Under the pieces are notes generated by a model that was not told where the DNA came from, did no database searches, and saw only the letters and a list, made by a program, of their open reading frames with translations. The position numbers and the translations under genes are program-made. From positions 99,477 through 163,476 of the forward strand of contig NZ_VSKS01000019.1 of assembly GCF_008312835.1 (NCBI RefSeq): a DNA stretch of 64,000 nt, written 5' to 3'. The stretch is from Streptomyces marokkonensis. GTDB lineage: Bacteria > Actinomycetota > Actinomycetes > Streptomycetales > Streptomycetaceae. Positions 25,524 through 34,225 of this stretch are shown one piece after another (positions within the stretch are counted from its first letter, which is position 1; every line of letters begins with the position of its first letter).

Positions 25524-26216
25524 ATGGGTGCCGTGAAGACGAAGCGGATGCCGCGTGCGGTCCGTGAACAGCAGATGCTGGACGCAGCCGTACGGACCTT
25601 CGGTCAACGGGGGTACATGGCCGCGTCGATGGACGAGATCGCCGAACTGGCGGGCGTGTCCAAGCCGTTGGTGTACCTGTACCTCAACTCCAAGGAGGAC
25701 CTCTTCACCGCCTGCATCCGGCGGGAGGCGAAGGCCCTCACCGAGGCGGTCCGCGCCGGTGCCCGGCCGGGACTGCCCGCGGACCGCCAGCTCTGGTCGG
25801 GTCTGGCGGCGTTCTTCACGCACACCGCCCGGCACCCCGACGGCTGGGCCGTCCTGCACCTCCAGGCCCGCACGCACGGCGAGGTGTTCGCCGCGGAGGT
25901 GGCCGCGATGCGCACGGAGATCGTGGCCTTCGTGACGCAGTTGATCCTGGAGGCCGCCCGGGAGGCCCACCGGGACCCGGATCTCCCCGCGCGTGAGGTG
26001 TCCGGGCTCGCGGAGGCCCTGGTCGGTGCCGCCGAGTCACTCGCCGACTGGGCCAACGCCACGCCCGGTGTCACGGCCCGGCAGTCGGCGGCCACCCTGA
26101 TGAACTTCGCCTGGGCGGGGCTGGGTGACCTGATGGAGGGCCGCCACTGGACGCCGCCCGACGACGAAGCCGGTGCCGGCGAGGCTCAGGCCGGGCGGAC
26201 CTCCCCGGTCAGGTGA
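25524..26216 (+). CDS. TetR-family transcriptional regulator
   Basis: A 230-aa regulator with the TetR helix-turn-helix: REQQMLDAAVRTFGQRGYMA, then MDEIAELAGVSKPLVYLYLN. The C-terminal half is helical with a typical ligand-pocket length. It converges on, and overlaps by 31 bp, the end of the MaoC-like gene. Because the fatty-acid block beyond carries tandem palindromes (28375-28403) of the size TetR dimers bind, this protein is the nearest candidate regulator. That is inference from proximity. Confidence 0.9.
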   Translation: MGAVKTKRMPRAVREQQMLDAAVRTFGQRGYMAASMDEIAELAGVSKPLVYLYLNSKEDLFTACIRREAKALTEAVRAGARPGLPADRQLWSGLAAFFTHTARHPDGWAVLHLQARTHGEVFAAEVAAMRTEIVAFVTQLILEAAREAHRDPDLPAREVSGLAEALVGAAESLADWANATPGVTARQSAATLMNFAWAGLGDLMEGRHWTPPDDEAGAGEAQAGRTSPVR

Positions 26217-27043
26217 ACCCGGCCGCCGGTGCCGCGCAGCTCGAAGCGCCCGCCCTCCGCCGCGTAGGTCACCGTCCCCGGCAGGAGGACCGGTGACCTG
26301 AAGGCGGCCCGTATCTCCGTCGCGTCGGGGGTGCCGTGCGCGGCGAGGCAGCGGGCCACGGTCCACATGCCGTGCGCGATGGCGCGCGGGAAGCCGAAGA
26401 GCCGGGCGGTGAGCGGGTGGAGGTGGATCGGGTTGCGGTCGCCGGACGTGGCGCCGTAGCGCCGGCCGACGTCGCCTGCGAGGCGCCACTCCGCGACGGC
26501 GGGCAGGGGCGGGAGGTTCTCCTCCGCGTCCTTCGGCGCATCCGGGGCGGTGGTCCGGTGCCGGGCCAGATAGGTGCTCCGCGACTCCCACACGACGTCC
26601 CCGCCGGCCCGCATCCGTGTCACCACGGCGGCCTCGGTGCCGCGCCGGTGCGGGGCCAGTCCGTCGACGTGCACCGTCAGGTCATAGAGGCCTGCGGACG
26701 GGGTCGCCCGGTGCCGGGTGATCCGTATCGACGTGTGGACGAGGCCGAGGAGCGGCAGGGGGAAGTCCCGCCCGCTCATCAGCCGCATGGCCAGCGGGAA
26801 GCCCAGGACGTGCGGATACGTCACCGGCAGGGCGTCCTCACCGGTCGGGAAGCCGCACACCCGCTCGTAGGCGGTCAGCCGGGCGGGATCGACGCGCAGG
26901 CCGGGCAGGACCAGCCGGGTGCGGGGGTGAGCGGCGCCGGGGCGGGGCCGTTTGAAGGGCGACAGCAGGGCGCCGCGGGCCAGGAGCGGTGCGAGGGCGG
27001 GGGCCTGGGGGAGTTCGCGCGTGGGCACGGGTGCGGAGGTCAT
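26186..27043 (-). CDS. MaoC-like (R)-enoyl hydratase/dehydratase
   Basis: A 285-aa protein of tandem hot-dog type. The C-terminal half has the hydratase-2 motif YGATSGDRNPIHLHPLTA followed by AIAHGMWTVARCLAAHG, with the catalytic Asp and His of the D-x-N-P-I-H signature. The N-terminal half is a degenerate hot-dog repeat. It would hydrate trans-2-enoyl thioesters. It starts 7 nt after the large FabG gene on the same strand, so reductase and hydratase form an operon, divergent from a thiolase. Confidence 0.88.
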   Translation of the reverse strand: MTSAPVPTRELPQAPALAPLLARGALLSPFKRPRPGAAHPRTRLVLPGLRVDPARLTAYERVCGFPTGEDALPVTYPHVLGFPLAMRLMSGRDFPLPLLGLVHTSIRITRHRATPSAGLYDLTVHVDGLAPHRRGTEAAVVTRMRAGGDVVWESRSTYLARHRTTAPDAPKDAEENLPPLPAVAEWRLAGDVGRRYGATSGDRNPIHLHPLTARLFGFPRAIAHGMWTVARCLAAHGTPDATEIRAAFRSPVLLPGTVTYAAEGGRFELRGTGGRVHLTGEVRPA

Positions 27044-27050
27044 GGAGCGC

Positions 27051-28358
27051 TCACGCCCCCAGCAGACTCTGGCCGCAGACCCGTACGACCTGGCCGTTCA
27101 CCGCGCCGGAGGCCGGGTGGGCGAGCCAGGCGGTGGTCTCGGCGACGTCGACGGGCAGTCCGCCCTGGGCGAGGGAGTTCATCCGGCGCCCCGCCTCGCG
27201 GATGAACAGCGGAACGGCGGCCGTCATCTTCGTCTCGATGAACCCGGGTGCGACCGCGTTGACCGTCACGCCGTGCCCGGCGAGCGCGTGCGGGGCGAGG
27301 GAGCGGACCATCCCGGTGATCCCGGCCTTGCTCGCCCCGTAGTTGGTCTGGCCGGCGTTCCCGGCGATGCCCGCGATGGAGGCGGTGGCGACGATCCGGC
27401 CGCCGCGTCTCAGGACGCCGGCGGCGAGCAGCGCGTCGGTCGTGCGCAGCACGCTCGCCAGGTTCACCTCCAGGACCGGGGCCCAGCGCTCGGCGGGCAT
27501 GTTGGCCAGCCGCCGGTCACGGGTGATGCCCGCGTTGTGGACGAGTACGTCGATGCCGTCGGGGAGGGCCTCGGCGATCCGGGCGCCCGCGTCGGCGGCG
27601 GTGATGTCGAGGGGGAGCGCGCTGCCGCCGAGCCGTTCGGCGACGCGGCGGGCGTCCTGCTCGGCCTGCGGCACGTCGAGGACGACCACCGTGGCACCGT
27701 CCCGGGCCAGGGTCTCGGCGACCGCCTCGCCGATGCCGCGCGCGGCACCGGTCACCAGGGCGGTGCGGCCGGCGAGGGGACGGTCCGCGTCGTGCGGGCC
27801 GGCGGTGGCGTGGGGGCCGACCTCGATCACCTGGCCGCTGACGTAGGCCGACTTGGGCGAGAGCAGGAAGCGGAGGGTGGACTCGGCGGCGCGGGCGTCG
27901 GTGAGCCGGACCAGGTTCACGGTGATGCCCCGGCCGGTCTCCTTGCCGAGGGAGCGGGTGAAGCCCTCCAACGCCTGCTGTGCGGCGGCCTGGTGGTGGT
28001 CGGCGGGGTCGATCGGGGCGCCGAGCACCACGATCCGGCCGCTCGCGGCGACCGACCGCACGACGGGGTGCAGGGCCGCGTGCACCTCGGCGAGCCCTTC
28101 GGCGTCCCGTATCCCGGTCGCGTCCAGGACGACGGCGGCGGGCCGGCCCGTGGTCTCGTCCGGGCCGGGTCCGGTGCGGGCGAGTACGGGGGCGAGGCCG
28201 AGGCCGGACGTGCCGGCGGTGAGGTGGAGCAGGCCGCCGTCCAGCTCCGGCCGGGCGGCTGACCAGCGGCGCAGCGGGGCGGGCCGGGGGAGGCCCAGGC
28301 GGCGCGTCAGGAAGCGGCCGGGCGCGGTGCCGGTGAAGCTCAGGTAGCGGTCGGCCAT
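27051..28358 (-). CDS. High-molecular-weight 3-oxoacyl-ACP/CoA reductase (FabG4-like)
   Basis: A 435-aa short-chain dehydrogenase of the long FabG type. The C-terminal domain carries the NAD(P) motif VTGAARGIGEAVAETLARDG and catalytic Tyr/Lys in NYGASKAGITGM, with a Ser-containing IVATASIAG. The N-terminal about 190 residues are a flavodoxin-like degenerate domain, as in Mycobacterium FabG4. It reduces 3-oxoacyl thioesters with NAD(P)H. The ATG at 28358 has a strong GGAGGAG upstream. It is the first gene of the fabG-maoC operon. Confidence 0.9.
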   Translation of the reverse strand: MADRYLSFTGTAPGRFLTRRLGLPRPAPLRRWSAARPELDGGLLHLTAGTSGLGLAPVLARTGPGPDETTGRPAAVVLDATGIRDAEGLAEVHAALHPVVRSVAASGRIVVLGAPIDPADHHQAAAQQALEGFTRSLGKETGRGITVNLVRLTDARAAESTLRFLLSPKSAYVSGQVIEVGPHATAGPHDADRPLAGRTALVTGAARGIGEAVAETLARDGATVVVLDVPQAEQDARRVAERLGGSALPLDITAADAGARIAEALPDGIDVLVHNAGITRDRRLANMPAERWAPVLEVNLASVLRTTDALLAAGVLRRGGRIVATASIAGIAGNAGQTNYGASKAGITGMVRSLAPHALAGHGVTVNAVAPGFIETKMTAAVPLFIREAGRRMNSLAQGGLPVDVAETTAWLAHPASGAVNGQVVRVCGQSLLGA

Positions 28359-28374
28359 GGAGGCTCCTCCGTGC

Positions 28375-28403
28375 TTACTCTGGAGTAAGGTTACCGGAGG
28401 TAA
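28375..28403. promoter_or_regulatory. Two tandem palindromes in a divergent promoter
   Basis: TTACTC-TG-GAGTAA (28375-28388) and TTACC-GGA-GGTAA (28391-28403) are perfect inverted repeats 2 bp apart in the 75-bp gap between the FabG-like and thiolase starts. This suits cooperative binding of a TetR-type fatty-acid regulator controlling both directions. Confidence 0.68.
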
Positions 28404-28433
28404 TCTTATGTCACCGGTGAGGAGCAGGTCGAG

Positions 28434-29720
28434 ATGAGCACCCTGAAGCCGACTGCCGTCCGGCGCGTCGCGGTCGTCGGCGGCGCCCGTGTCCCGTTCG
28501 CCCGCTCCGACGGCCCCTACGCCACCGCCTCCAACCAGGAGATGCTCACCGCCGCGCTGGACGGCCTCGTCGAGCGGTACGGCCTGCAGGGGCCGGGCGC
28601 GGTGGGGGAGTTCGTCGCCGGAGCGGTCCTCAAGCACAGCCGTGACTTCAACCTCGCCCGCGAGACGGTCCTCGGCTCGGCGCTCGACGCCCGCACCCCC
28701 GCCTACGACATCCAGCAGGCCTGCGGCACCGGACTGCAGGCCGTCGTCGCCGCCGCCAACAAGATCGCGCTCGGCCAGACGGAGGCCGCGATCGCCGGCG
28801 GCGCCGACACCGCGAGCGACGCGCCCCTCGGCGTCAACGACGACCTGCGCAAGGTGCTGCTGGAGGCGCGGCGCGCGACGTCGACGGCCGCCCGCCTCAA
28901 GGCGCTGGCGAAGGTACGTCCCCGCCACCTCGTCCCCGACATCCCGCGCAACGCCGAGCCGCGCACCGGCCTGTCCATGGGCGAGCACGCCGCGGTCACC
29001 GCCCGCGCCTGGGGCATCACCCGCGAGGCCCAGGACGAACTCGCGGCGGCCAGTCACCAGCGGCTGGCGGCGGCCTACGAACGCGGCCTGCTGAAGGACC
29101 TGGTGGTGCCCTTCCGGGGCCTGGCCCGCGACCAGAACCTGCGCCCCGGCTCGACGGTGGAGAAACTCGCCGCCCTGAAGCCGGTGTTCGGCCTGGAGCA
29201 CCCCGGCCCGACCATGACGGCGGGCAATTCGACCCCGCTCACGGACGGCGCGGCGCTGGTGCTGCTGGCGAGCGAGGAGTGGGCCCGGGAGCGGGGCCTG
29301 GAACCGCTCGCGTACCTCACCGCCCACGAGAGTGCCGCCGTGGACTTCGTGCGCGGGGACGTCGCCGACGGCGAGGACGGCCTGCTGATGGCACCGGCGT
29401 ACGCGGTCCCGCGCATGCTGGAGCGGGCCGGTCTTGGCATGGCGGACTTCGACCTGGTCGAGGTCCACGAGGCGTTCGCCTCCCAGGTGCTGGCCACCCT
29501 GGCCGCCTGGGAGAAGCGAGGTCTGGCGCCCGTCGACCGCGCACGGCTGAACGTGGCCGGCTCGTCCCTGGCCACCGGCCACCCCTTCGCCGCCACGGGC
29601 GCCCGCATCGTCGCGACGCTGGCCACCCTGCTCGCCGAACGGGACGCCCCCGGCCGGGGGCTGATCTCCGTCTGCGCGGCGGGCGGACAGGGCGTGACGG
29701 CGATCCTGGAACGGCCGTGA
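28434..29720 (+). CDS. Thiolase (acetyl-CoA C-acetyltransferase / 3-ketoacyl-CoA thiolase)
   Basis: A 428-aa thiolase with all catalytic parts: nucleophile Cys97 in QQACGTGLQA, NEAF-like HEAFASQVL, GHPFAATGAR with His383, and Cys414 in CAAGGQGV. It resembles FadI/FadA-type enzymes acting in fatty-acid oxidation or acyl-chain exchange. It is divergent from the FabG-MaoC operon with shared operator-like palindromes. Together with the acyl-CoA ligase downstream, the set could degrade or remodel fatty acyl-CoAs. Confidence 0.93.
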   Translation: MSTLKPTAVRRVAVVGGARVPFARSDGPYATASNQEMLTAALDGLVERYGLQGPGAVGEFVAGAVLKHSRDFNLARETVLGSALDARTPAYDIQQACGTGLQAVVAAANKIALGQTEAAIAGGADTASDAPLGVNDDLRKVLLEARRATSTAARLKALAKVRPRHLVPDIPRNAEPRTGLSMGEHAAVTARAWGITREAQDELAAASHQRLAAAYERGLLKDLVVPFRGLARDQNLRPGSTVEKLAALKPVFGLEHPGPTMTAGNSTPLTDGAALVLLASEEWARERGLEPLAYLTAHESAAVDFVRGDVADGEDGLLMAPAYAVPRMLERAGLGMADFDLVEVHEAFASQVLATLAAWEKRGLAPVDRARLNVAGSSLATGHPFAATGARIVATLATLLAERDAPGRGLISVCAAGGQGVTAILERP

Positions 29721-29946
29721 ACCGACAGCGGTGCTGACGTGAGTGACCCTCACGCGGCCCCCGACATTGCACATGCCCGGCCCGGGACCCTTCCCGTACC
29801 CGCACAGACCCGCCACGTCGGGCCCGTACGATCCCGGCACCGACCGGTGGCCGTCCCCTCGCGGGACCCACTGGTGAGCGCCTCGGCGTGCGAGGCACGT
29901 ACGTCGTGGCATCACGCAGTTCCGCTGCACGCCCCAGGAGCCGCCC

Positions 29947-31869
29947 GTGTCCACCGCGCATTCCTCCACCGCTCTCGACGACGACGTCTACGGAGCACCG
30001 GTCCTCGTCGAGCCCGAGACCCGGCGGCTGGACGGAGTCGTACGGGAAGCGTCCGTACCGCCGTTCGCGAAGCAGGTGCGGCACGGATCGCTCGCCGACC
30101 TGCCGTTCGACAACGCGGGCGCGGCGCCGGACGCGGTGGTCCTCAGCCGCAGGACGGCGGACGGCAGCTGGCGTGACGTGACGGCGCGGCGGTTCGCCGC
30201 CGAGGTCATGGCCGTCGCGAAGGGACTGATCGCCGAGGGCCTGGCGCCGGGCGACCGGATCGCCGTCATGGCCCGCACCGTCTACGAGTGGACGGTCCTG
30301 GACTTCGCCGCCTGGGCGGCCGGACTGGTCACCGTCCCCCTCTACCCCACCTCGTCCGTCTTCCAGGCCCGCTGGATCCTGCACGACTCCGGCGCGGTCG
30401 CCGTGATCACGGAGACCGCGGCCCAGGCCGCCGCCCTCGGCCCCGAGCTGCCGCACCTGCCCGACCTGCGACGGGTGTGGACCATGGACAAGGGCCATGT
30501 CGACGCCCTGGCGGAAGCGGGAGCCCACCTCCCGGACGCCGAGGTGGAGGTGCGCCGGGGCATGCTGGTCCCCGACACCCTCGCCACCCTCGTCTACACC
30601 TCGGGCACGACCGGCCGCCCCAAGGGCTGCGCCCTCACCCACGGCAACTTCTTCGCCGAGGTGGACAACGCGATCGAGCTGCTCTACCCCGTCTTCAGGG
30701 CCCGGACCGGCGAAGAGGCCTCCGTGCTTCTCTTCCTGCCGATGTCCCACGTCTTCGGCCGCATGGTCGCCGTCGCCTGCGTGCGCGCCCGGGTGCGCCT
30801 CGGACACGCGCCGAGCCTGGCGGCCGAGGACCTGCTGCCGGACCTGGCGAGCTTCCGGCCCACCTGCCTGCTGGCCATCCCGTACATGCTGGAGAAGGTC
30901 TTCAACACCGCCCGCGCGAAGGCGGAGTCGGGCGGGCGGCTCTCCACCTTCGACCGCGCGGTGTCGGTGGCCCGCCGCTACGGCGAGGCCCTCGAGGCCC
31001 GGCAGACCGGCGCGGGCCCCGGCCCGTCCCGCTCGCTGAAGGCGGCGCGCGCCCTCTACGACCCGCTCGTCTACCGCAAGCTGCGCAACGCCATGGGCGG
31101 CAGGGTCCGCTACGCCATCTGCGGCGGCTCCCCGCTCGGCCGCCGTCTCGCCGCGTTCTACGCCGGTGCCGGCATCGAGATCTTCGAGGGCTACGGCCTG
31201 ACGGAGACCACGGGCGCCTCGACGGTGACCCCGCCGCTGAAACCCCGCCTCGGCACGGTGGGCTGGCCGCTGCCCGGCACGCGGATCCGGATCGCGGCGG
31301 ACGGCGAGATCCTGGTCGGGGGAGACCACGTGCTGCGCGGCTACTGGGACCCCCAGGCGGGCGGGGTCGTCCCCGCGGCCCCCGACGGCTGGCTCCCCAC
31401 GGGCGACCTCGGCGAACTGGACGACGAGGGCTATCTCACCATCACGGGCCGCAAGAAGGAGCTGATCATCACCGCGGGCGGCAAGAGCGTCGCCCCGGCG
31501 CCGCTGGAGAACTGGCTGCGTTCACACCCGCTGATCTCCCAGGTCATGGTGGTGGGCGACAACCGCCCCTACGTCTCCGCCCTGATCACCCTGGACCCCG
31601 ACGGCATCACCCACTGGCGCCGCATGAACGGCAGGCACCCGGTCCCCGCGAAACTCCTGGCGGACGACGAGGAGCTGCTGGCGGTCCTCGGGCGCGCCGT
31701 CGACGAGGCGAACAAGATGCTCTCCCGCCCGGAGTCGATCCGCCGCTTCACCGTCCTCCCGGTGGACTTCACCGAGGAGGCGGGCCACCTGACCCCGTCG
31801 ATGAAGCTGCGGCGCGCGGAGATCCTGCGGGACTTCGCGGAAGAGGTGGAGGGGCTGTACGGCGGGTAG
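29947..31869 (+). CDS. Long-chain acyl-CoA synthetase (AMP-forming)
   Basis: A 640-aa adenylate-forming enzyme. Motifs: P-loop VYTSGTTGRPKGCALTH, substrate/ATP motif IFEGYGLTETTG, GDLGELDDEGYLTITGRKKE (hinge region) and a C-terminal ITAGGKSVAPAPLEN. The VFGRMVAVACVRARVRLGHA region and long insert match the FAA1-type long-chain family. It activates fatty acids to acyl-CoA. The GTG start has CAGGAG upstream. The 226-bp leader shows nothing else I can support. The gene ends 1 bp before the convergent methyltransferase stop. Confidence 0.92.
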   Translation: MSTAHSSTALDDDVYGAPVLVEPETRRLDGVVREASVPPFAKQVRHGSLADLPFDNAGAAPDAVVLSRRTADGSWRDVTARRFAAEVMAVAKGLIAEGLAPGDRIAVMARTVYEWTVLDFAAWAAGLVTVPLYPTSSVFQARWILHDSGAVAVITETAAQAAALGPELPHLPDLRRVWTMDKGHVDALAEAGAHLPDAEVEVRRGMLVPDTLATLVYTSGTTGRPKGCALTHGNFFAEVDNAIELLYPVFRARTGEEASVLLFLPMSHVFGRMVAVACVRARVRLGHAPSLAAEDLLPDLASFRPTCLLAIPYMLEKVFNTARAKAESGGRLSTFDRAVSVARRYGEALEARQTGAGPGPSRSLKAARALYDPLVYRKLRNAMGGRVRYAICGGSPLGRRLAAFYAGAGIEIFEGYGLTETTGASTVTPPLKPRLGTVGWPLPGTRIRIAADGEILVGGDHVLRGYWDPQAGGVVPAAPDGWLPTGDLGELDDEGYLTITGRKKELIITAGGKSVAPAPLENWLRSHPLISQVMVVGDNRPYVSALITLDPDGITHWRRMNGRHPVPAKLLADDEELLAVLGRAVDEANKMLSRPESIRRFTVLPVDFTEEAGHLTPSMKLRRAEILRDFAEEVEGLYGG

Positions 31870-31870
31870 G

Positions 31871-32524
31871 TCACTCCGTCGCGCGGGCGATCAGGAGCGC
31901 CTGGGGGGTCGACTCGCCCTGGTCCGTGTCGGCCGCGCGCACCGTCTGCTGGACGAGGGTGAAACCGGCCGCCTCCAGGAGCGCGGCGACGCGTTCCGGA
32001 CGCATGCGGCGGAAGTCGAGGGTGACCGGGTGGCCCCAGGGGTGCTCGTGGCGGCGGGGTTCGTCGCCGCACTGGAACGCGAGCAGCAGGTGGCCCCCGG
32101 GCGCCAGGACCCGGCGGAACTCGGCGTAGACGGCGGGCAGCTCGTCCAGCGGGGTGTGGATGGTGGAGTACCAGGAGACCACGCCCTCCAGGCTCCCGCC
32201 GGGGAGGTCCAGCCACCGCATCGAGCCGTGCTCGAAACGCAGGCCGGGGTGCTCGCGGCGGGCGATCGCGAGCATCCCCTCCGACAGGTCGAGGCCGAAG
32301 ACGGAGAGGCCGAGGGAGGCGAGGTGTGCGGTCACCACACCGGGGCCGCACCCCAGGTCGGCCACCCGGCCGTCCTCCCCCACCAGCTCGGCGAAACCGG
32401 CCAGCAGCGCCCGGTCCAGCGGCCTCACCGTGAGCTGGTCACGGAACAGGGCCGCGTAGTCCTCGGCGACGGCGTCGTAGAAGGTGCGGGTGGCGGCTAC
32501 GTGATCGGCGTCGGCGGCGGTCAT
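31871..32524 (-). CDS. Class I SAM-dependent methyltransferase
   Basis: A 217-aa methyltransferase with motif I VADLGCGPGVVTAHLASLG, acidic motif II FGLDLSEGML, and the post-motif LRFEHGSMRWLDLPGGS. It resembles UbiE/BioC-like small-molecule methyltransferases. Its substrate is unknown, and nearby menaquinone genes do not make it a menaquinone methyltransferase by themselves. The ATG at 32524 begins MTAADADHV. It converges with the acyl-CoA ligase. Confidence 0.85.
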   Translation of the reverse strand: MTAADADHVAATRTFYDAVAEDYAALFRDQLTVRPLDRALLAGFAELVGEDGRVADLGCGPGVVTAHLASLGLSVFGLDLSEGMLAIARREHPGLRFEHGSMRWLDLPGGSLEGVVSWYSTIHTPLDELPAVYAEFRRVLAPGGHLLLAFQCGDEPRRHEHPWGHPVTLDFRRMRPERVAALLEAAGFTLVQQTVRAADTDQGESTPQALLIARATE

Positions 32525-32654
32525 GGGCGGTGACCCTACCCGCATGCGCGCATTCCGGGGACCGGACGGGTGAATGCGGGACCGGGAGAGGGGAATGCTG
32601 CCCTGTCGCGGCGATGTGCCCCATTCATACGGTGATGGAGCCCGGCGCGGAATT

Positions 32655-32674
32655 CGCGCGGAACGTGCCGCGCG
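32655..32674. repeat. Inverted repeat in the cold-shock/methyltransferase gap
   Basis: CGCGCGG (32655-32661) and CCGCGCG (32668-32674) are perfect arms with a 6-nt loop, in a stretch that also has three GAATTC sites (about 32650-32700). It is 131 bp upstream of the methyltransferase start and may be an operator or hairpin. No small gene is evident in the 259-bp gap. Confidence 0.4.
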
Positions 32675-32710
32675 TATGCGAAGAATTCGCCGGGAATTCA
32701 ACGGGGTGCC

Positions 32711-32750
32711 GAAAAGGCAGGAGCCCCGTCGCCTGACGGCGCGGGGCTCC
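32711..32750 (-). terminator. Terminator of the cold-shock gene
   Basis: On the minus strand GGAGCCCCG (32750-32742) pairs with CGGGGCTCC (32728-32720), with an extra inner CGCC/GGCG pairing, then TGCCTTTTC. It lies 33 bp after the cold-shock stop. Confidence 0.8.
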
Positions 32751-32783
32751 TTGGGTACTGCTAGTCGTTCCCGGATCGGAGGA

Positions 32784-32987
32784 TCAGACCGGGGTGACGT
32801 TCTCCGCCTGCGGGCCCTTCGGACCCTGCGTGACGTCGAAGGACACCTGCTGGTTCTCCTCGAGGGAGCGGAAGCCGCTCGCGTTGATCGCGGAGTAGTG
32901 GACGAAGACGTCGGGGCCGCCGCCTTCCTGGGCGATGAAACCAAAGCCCTTTTCGGCGTTGAACCACTTCACGGTTCCGGTAGCCAT
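32784..32987 (-). CDS. CspA-family cold-shock protein
   Basis: A 67-aa OB-fold protein with RNP1 KGFGFIAQ and RNP2 VFVHYSAI, and the standard [18 protein letters not shown] start. It binds single-stranded RNA/DNA and acts as an RNA chaperone. The ATG has a strong GGAGGG upstream. A long 5' leader of about 150 nt, with a hairpin at 33079-33109 and a candidate promoter at 33146-33173, is in keeping with thermal control of csp mRNAs. A terminator follows at 32711-32750. Confidence 0.96.
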   Translation of the reverse strand: MATGTVKWFNAEKGFGFIAQEGGGPDVFVHYSAINASGFRSLEENQQVSFDVTQGPKGPQAENVTPV

Positions 32988-33078
32988 AAGCCCTCCTTGG
33001 GCCCAAAGGGTTGCCCTGCTCCAGAACCAGCAAGTGTGAAGACCAATTCCGCACAACTGCATCCGTCTGAGAACGACG

Positions 33079-33109
33079 AGAGCCCGCGGTCACATGCTCC
33101 GCAGGCTCT
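33079..33109 (-). promoter_or_regulatory. Hairpin in the cold-shock mRNA leader
   Basis: AGAGCCCGCGG (33079-33089) and CCGCAGGCTCT (33099-33109) form an 11-bp stem with one mismatch, about 90-120 nt upstream of the cold-shock ATG on the minus strand. Structured leaders regulate csp genes in other bacteria; here the role is inferred. Confidence 0.5.
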
Positions 33110-33145
33110 GTACTGCAAGGGAAACCAAACTGCAACTTGCGAAGA

Positions 33146-33173
33146 AGCCTAGCACGCGGGCGCCCGAATGCAA
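33146..33173 (-). promoter_or_regulatory. Candidate promoter of the cold-shock gene
   Basis: On the minus strand TTGCAT (33173-33168), a 16-nt spacer, and TAGGCT (33151-33146) resemble a HrdB-type -35/-10. This gives a leader of about 150 nt before the ATG at 32987. A second possible pair, TTGCAG with TACAGA, lies about 35 bp nearer the gene. Confidence 0.45.
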
Positions 33174-33283
33174 GAGAGGCCAAGATCACGTCACCCGAAT
33201 GTTTGCATGCCCCTCGCGGCACACCCGTCCGGTCGTTCAATGTTGTACGAGGGGGCGGAGGTCCTTCCGCTCCGGCCGAGGAC

Positions 33284-34144
<861 letters not shown>

Positions 34145-34225
34145 CCCCGGGCGGGCGGCGCGGCCGGCGCACTACCCTGCTGGAGGGCTCCGGCGTAGGG
34201 GCGTGACGGGGGAGGGGTGGACGCC

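Noticed and set aside
31871-32524. Menaquinone methyltransferase (MenG/UbiE)
   Set aside because: It has only generic SAM motifs and lacks the UbiE signature, so assignment by proximity alone is not justified.
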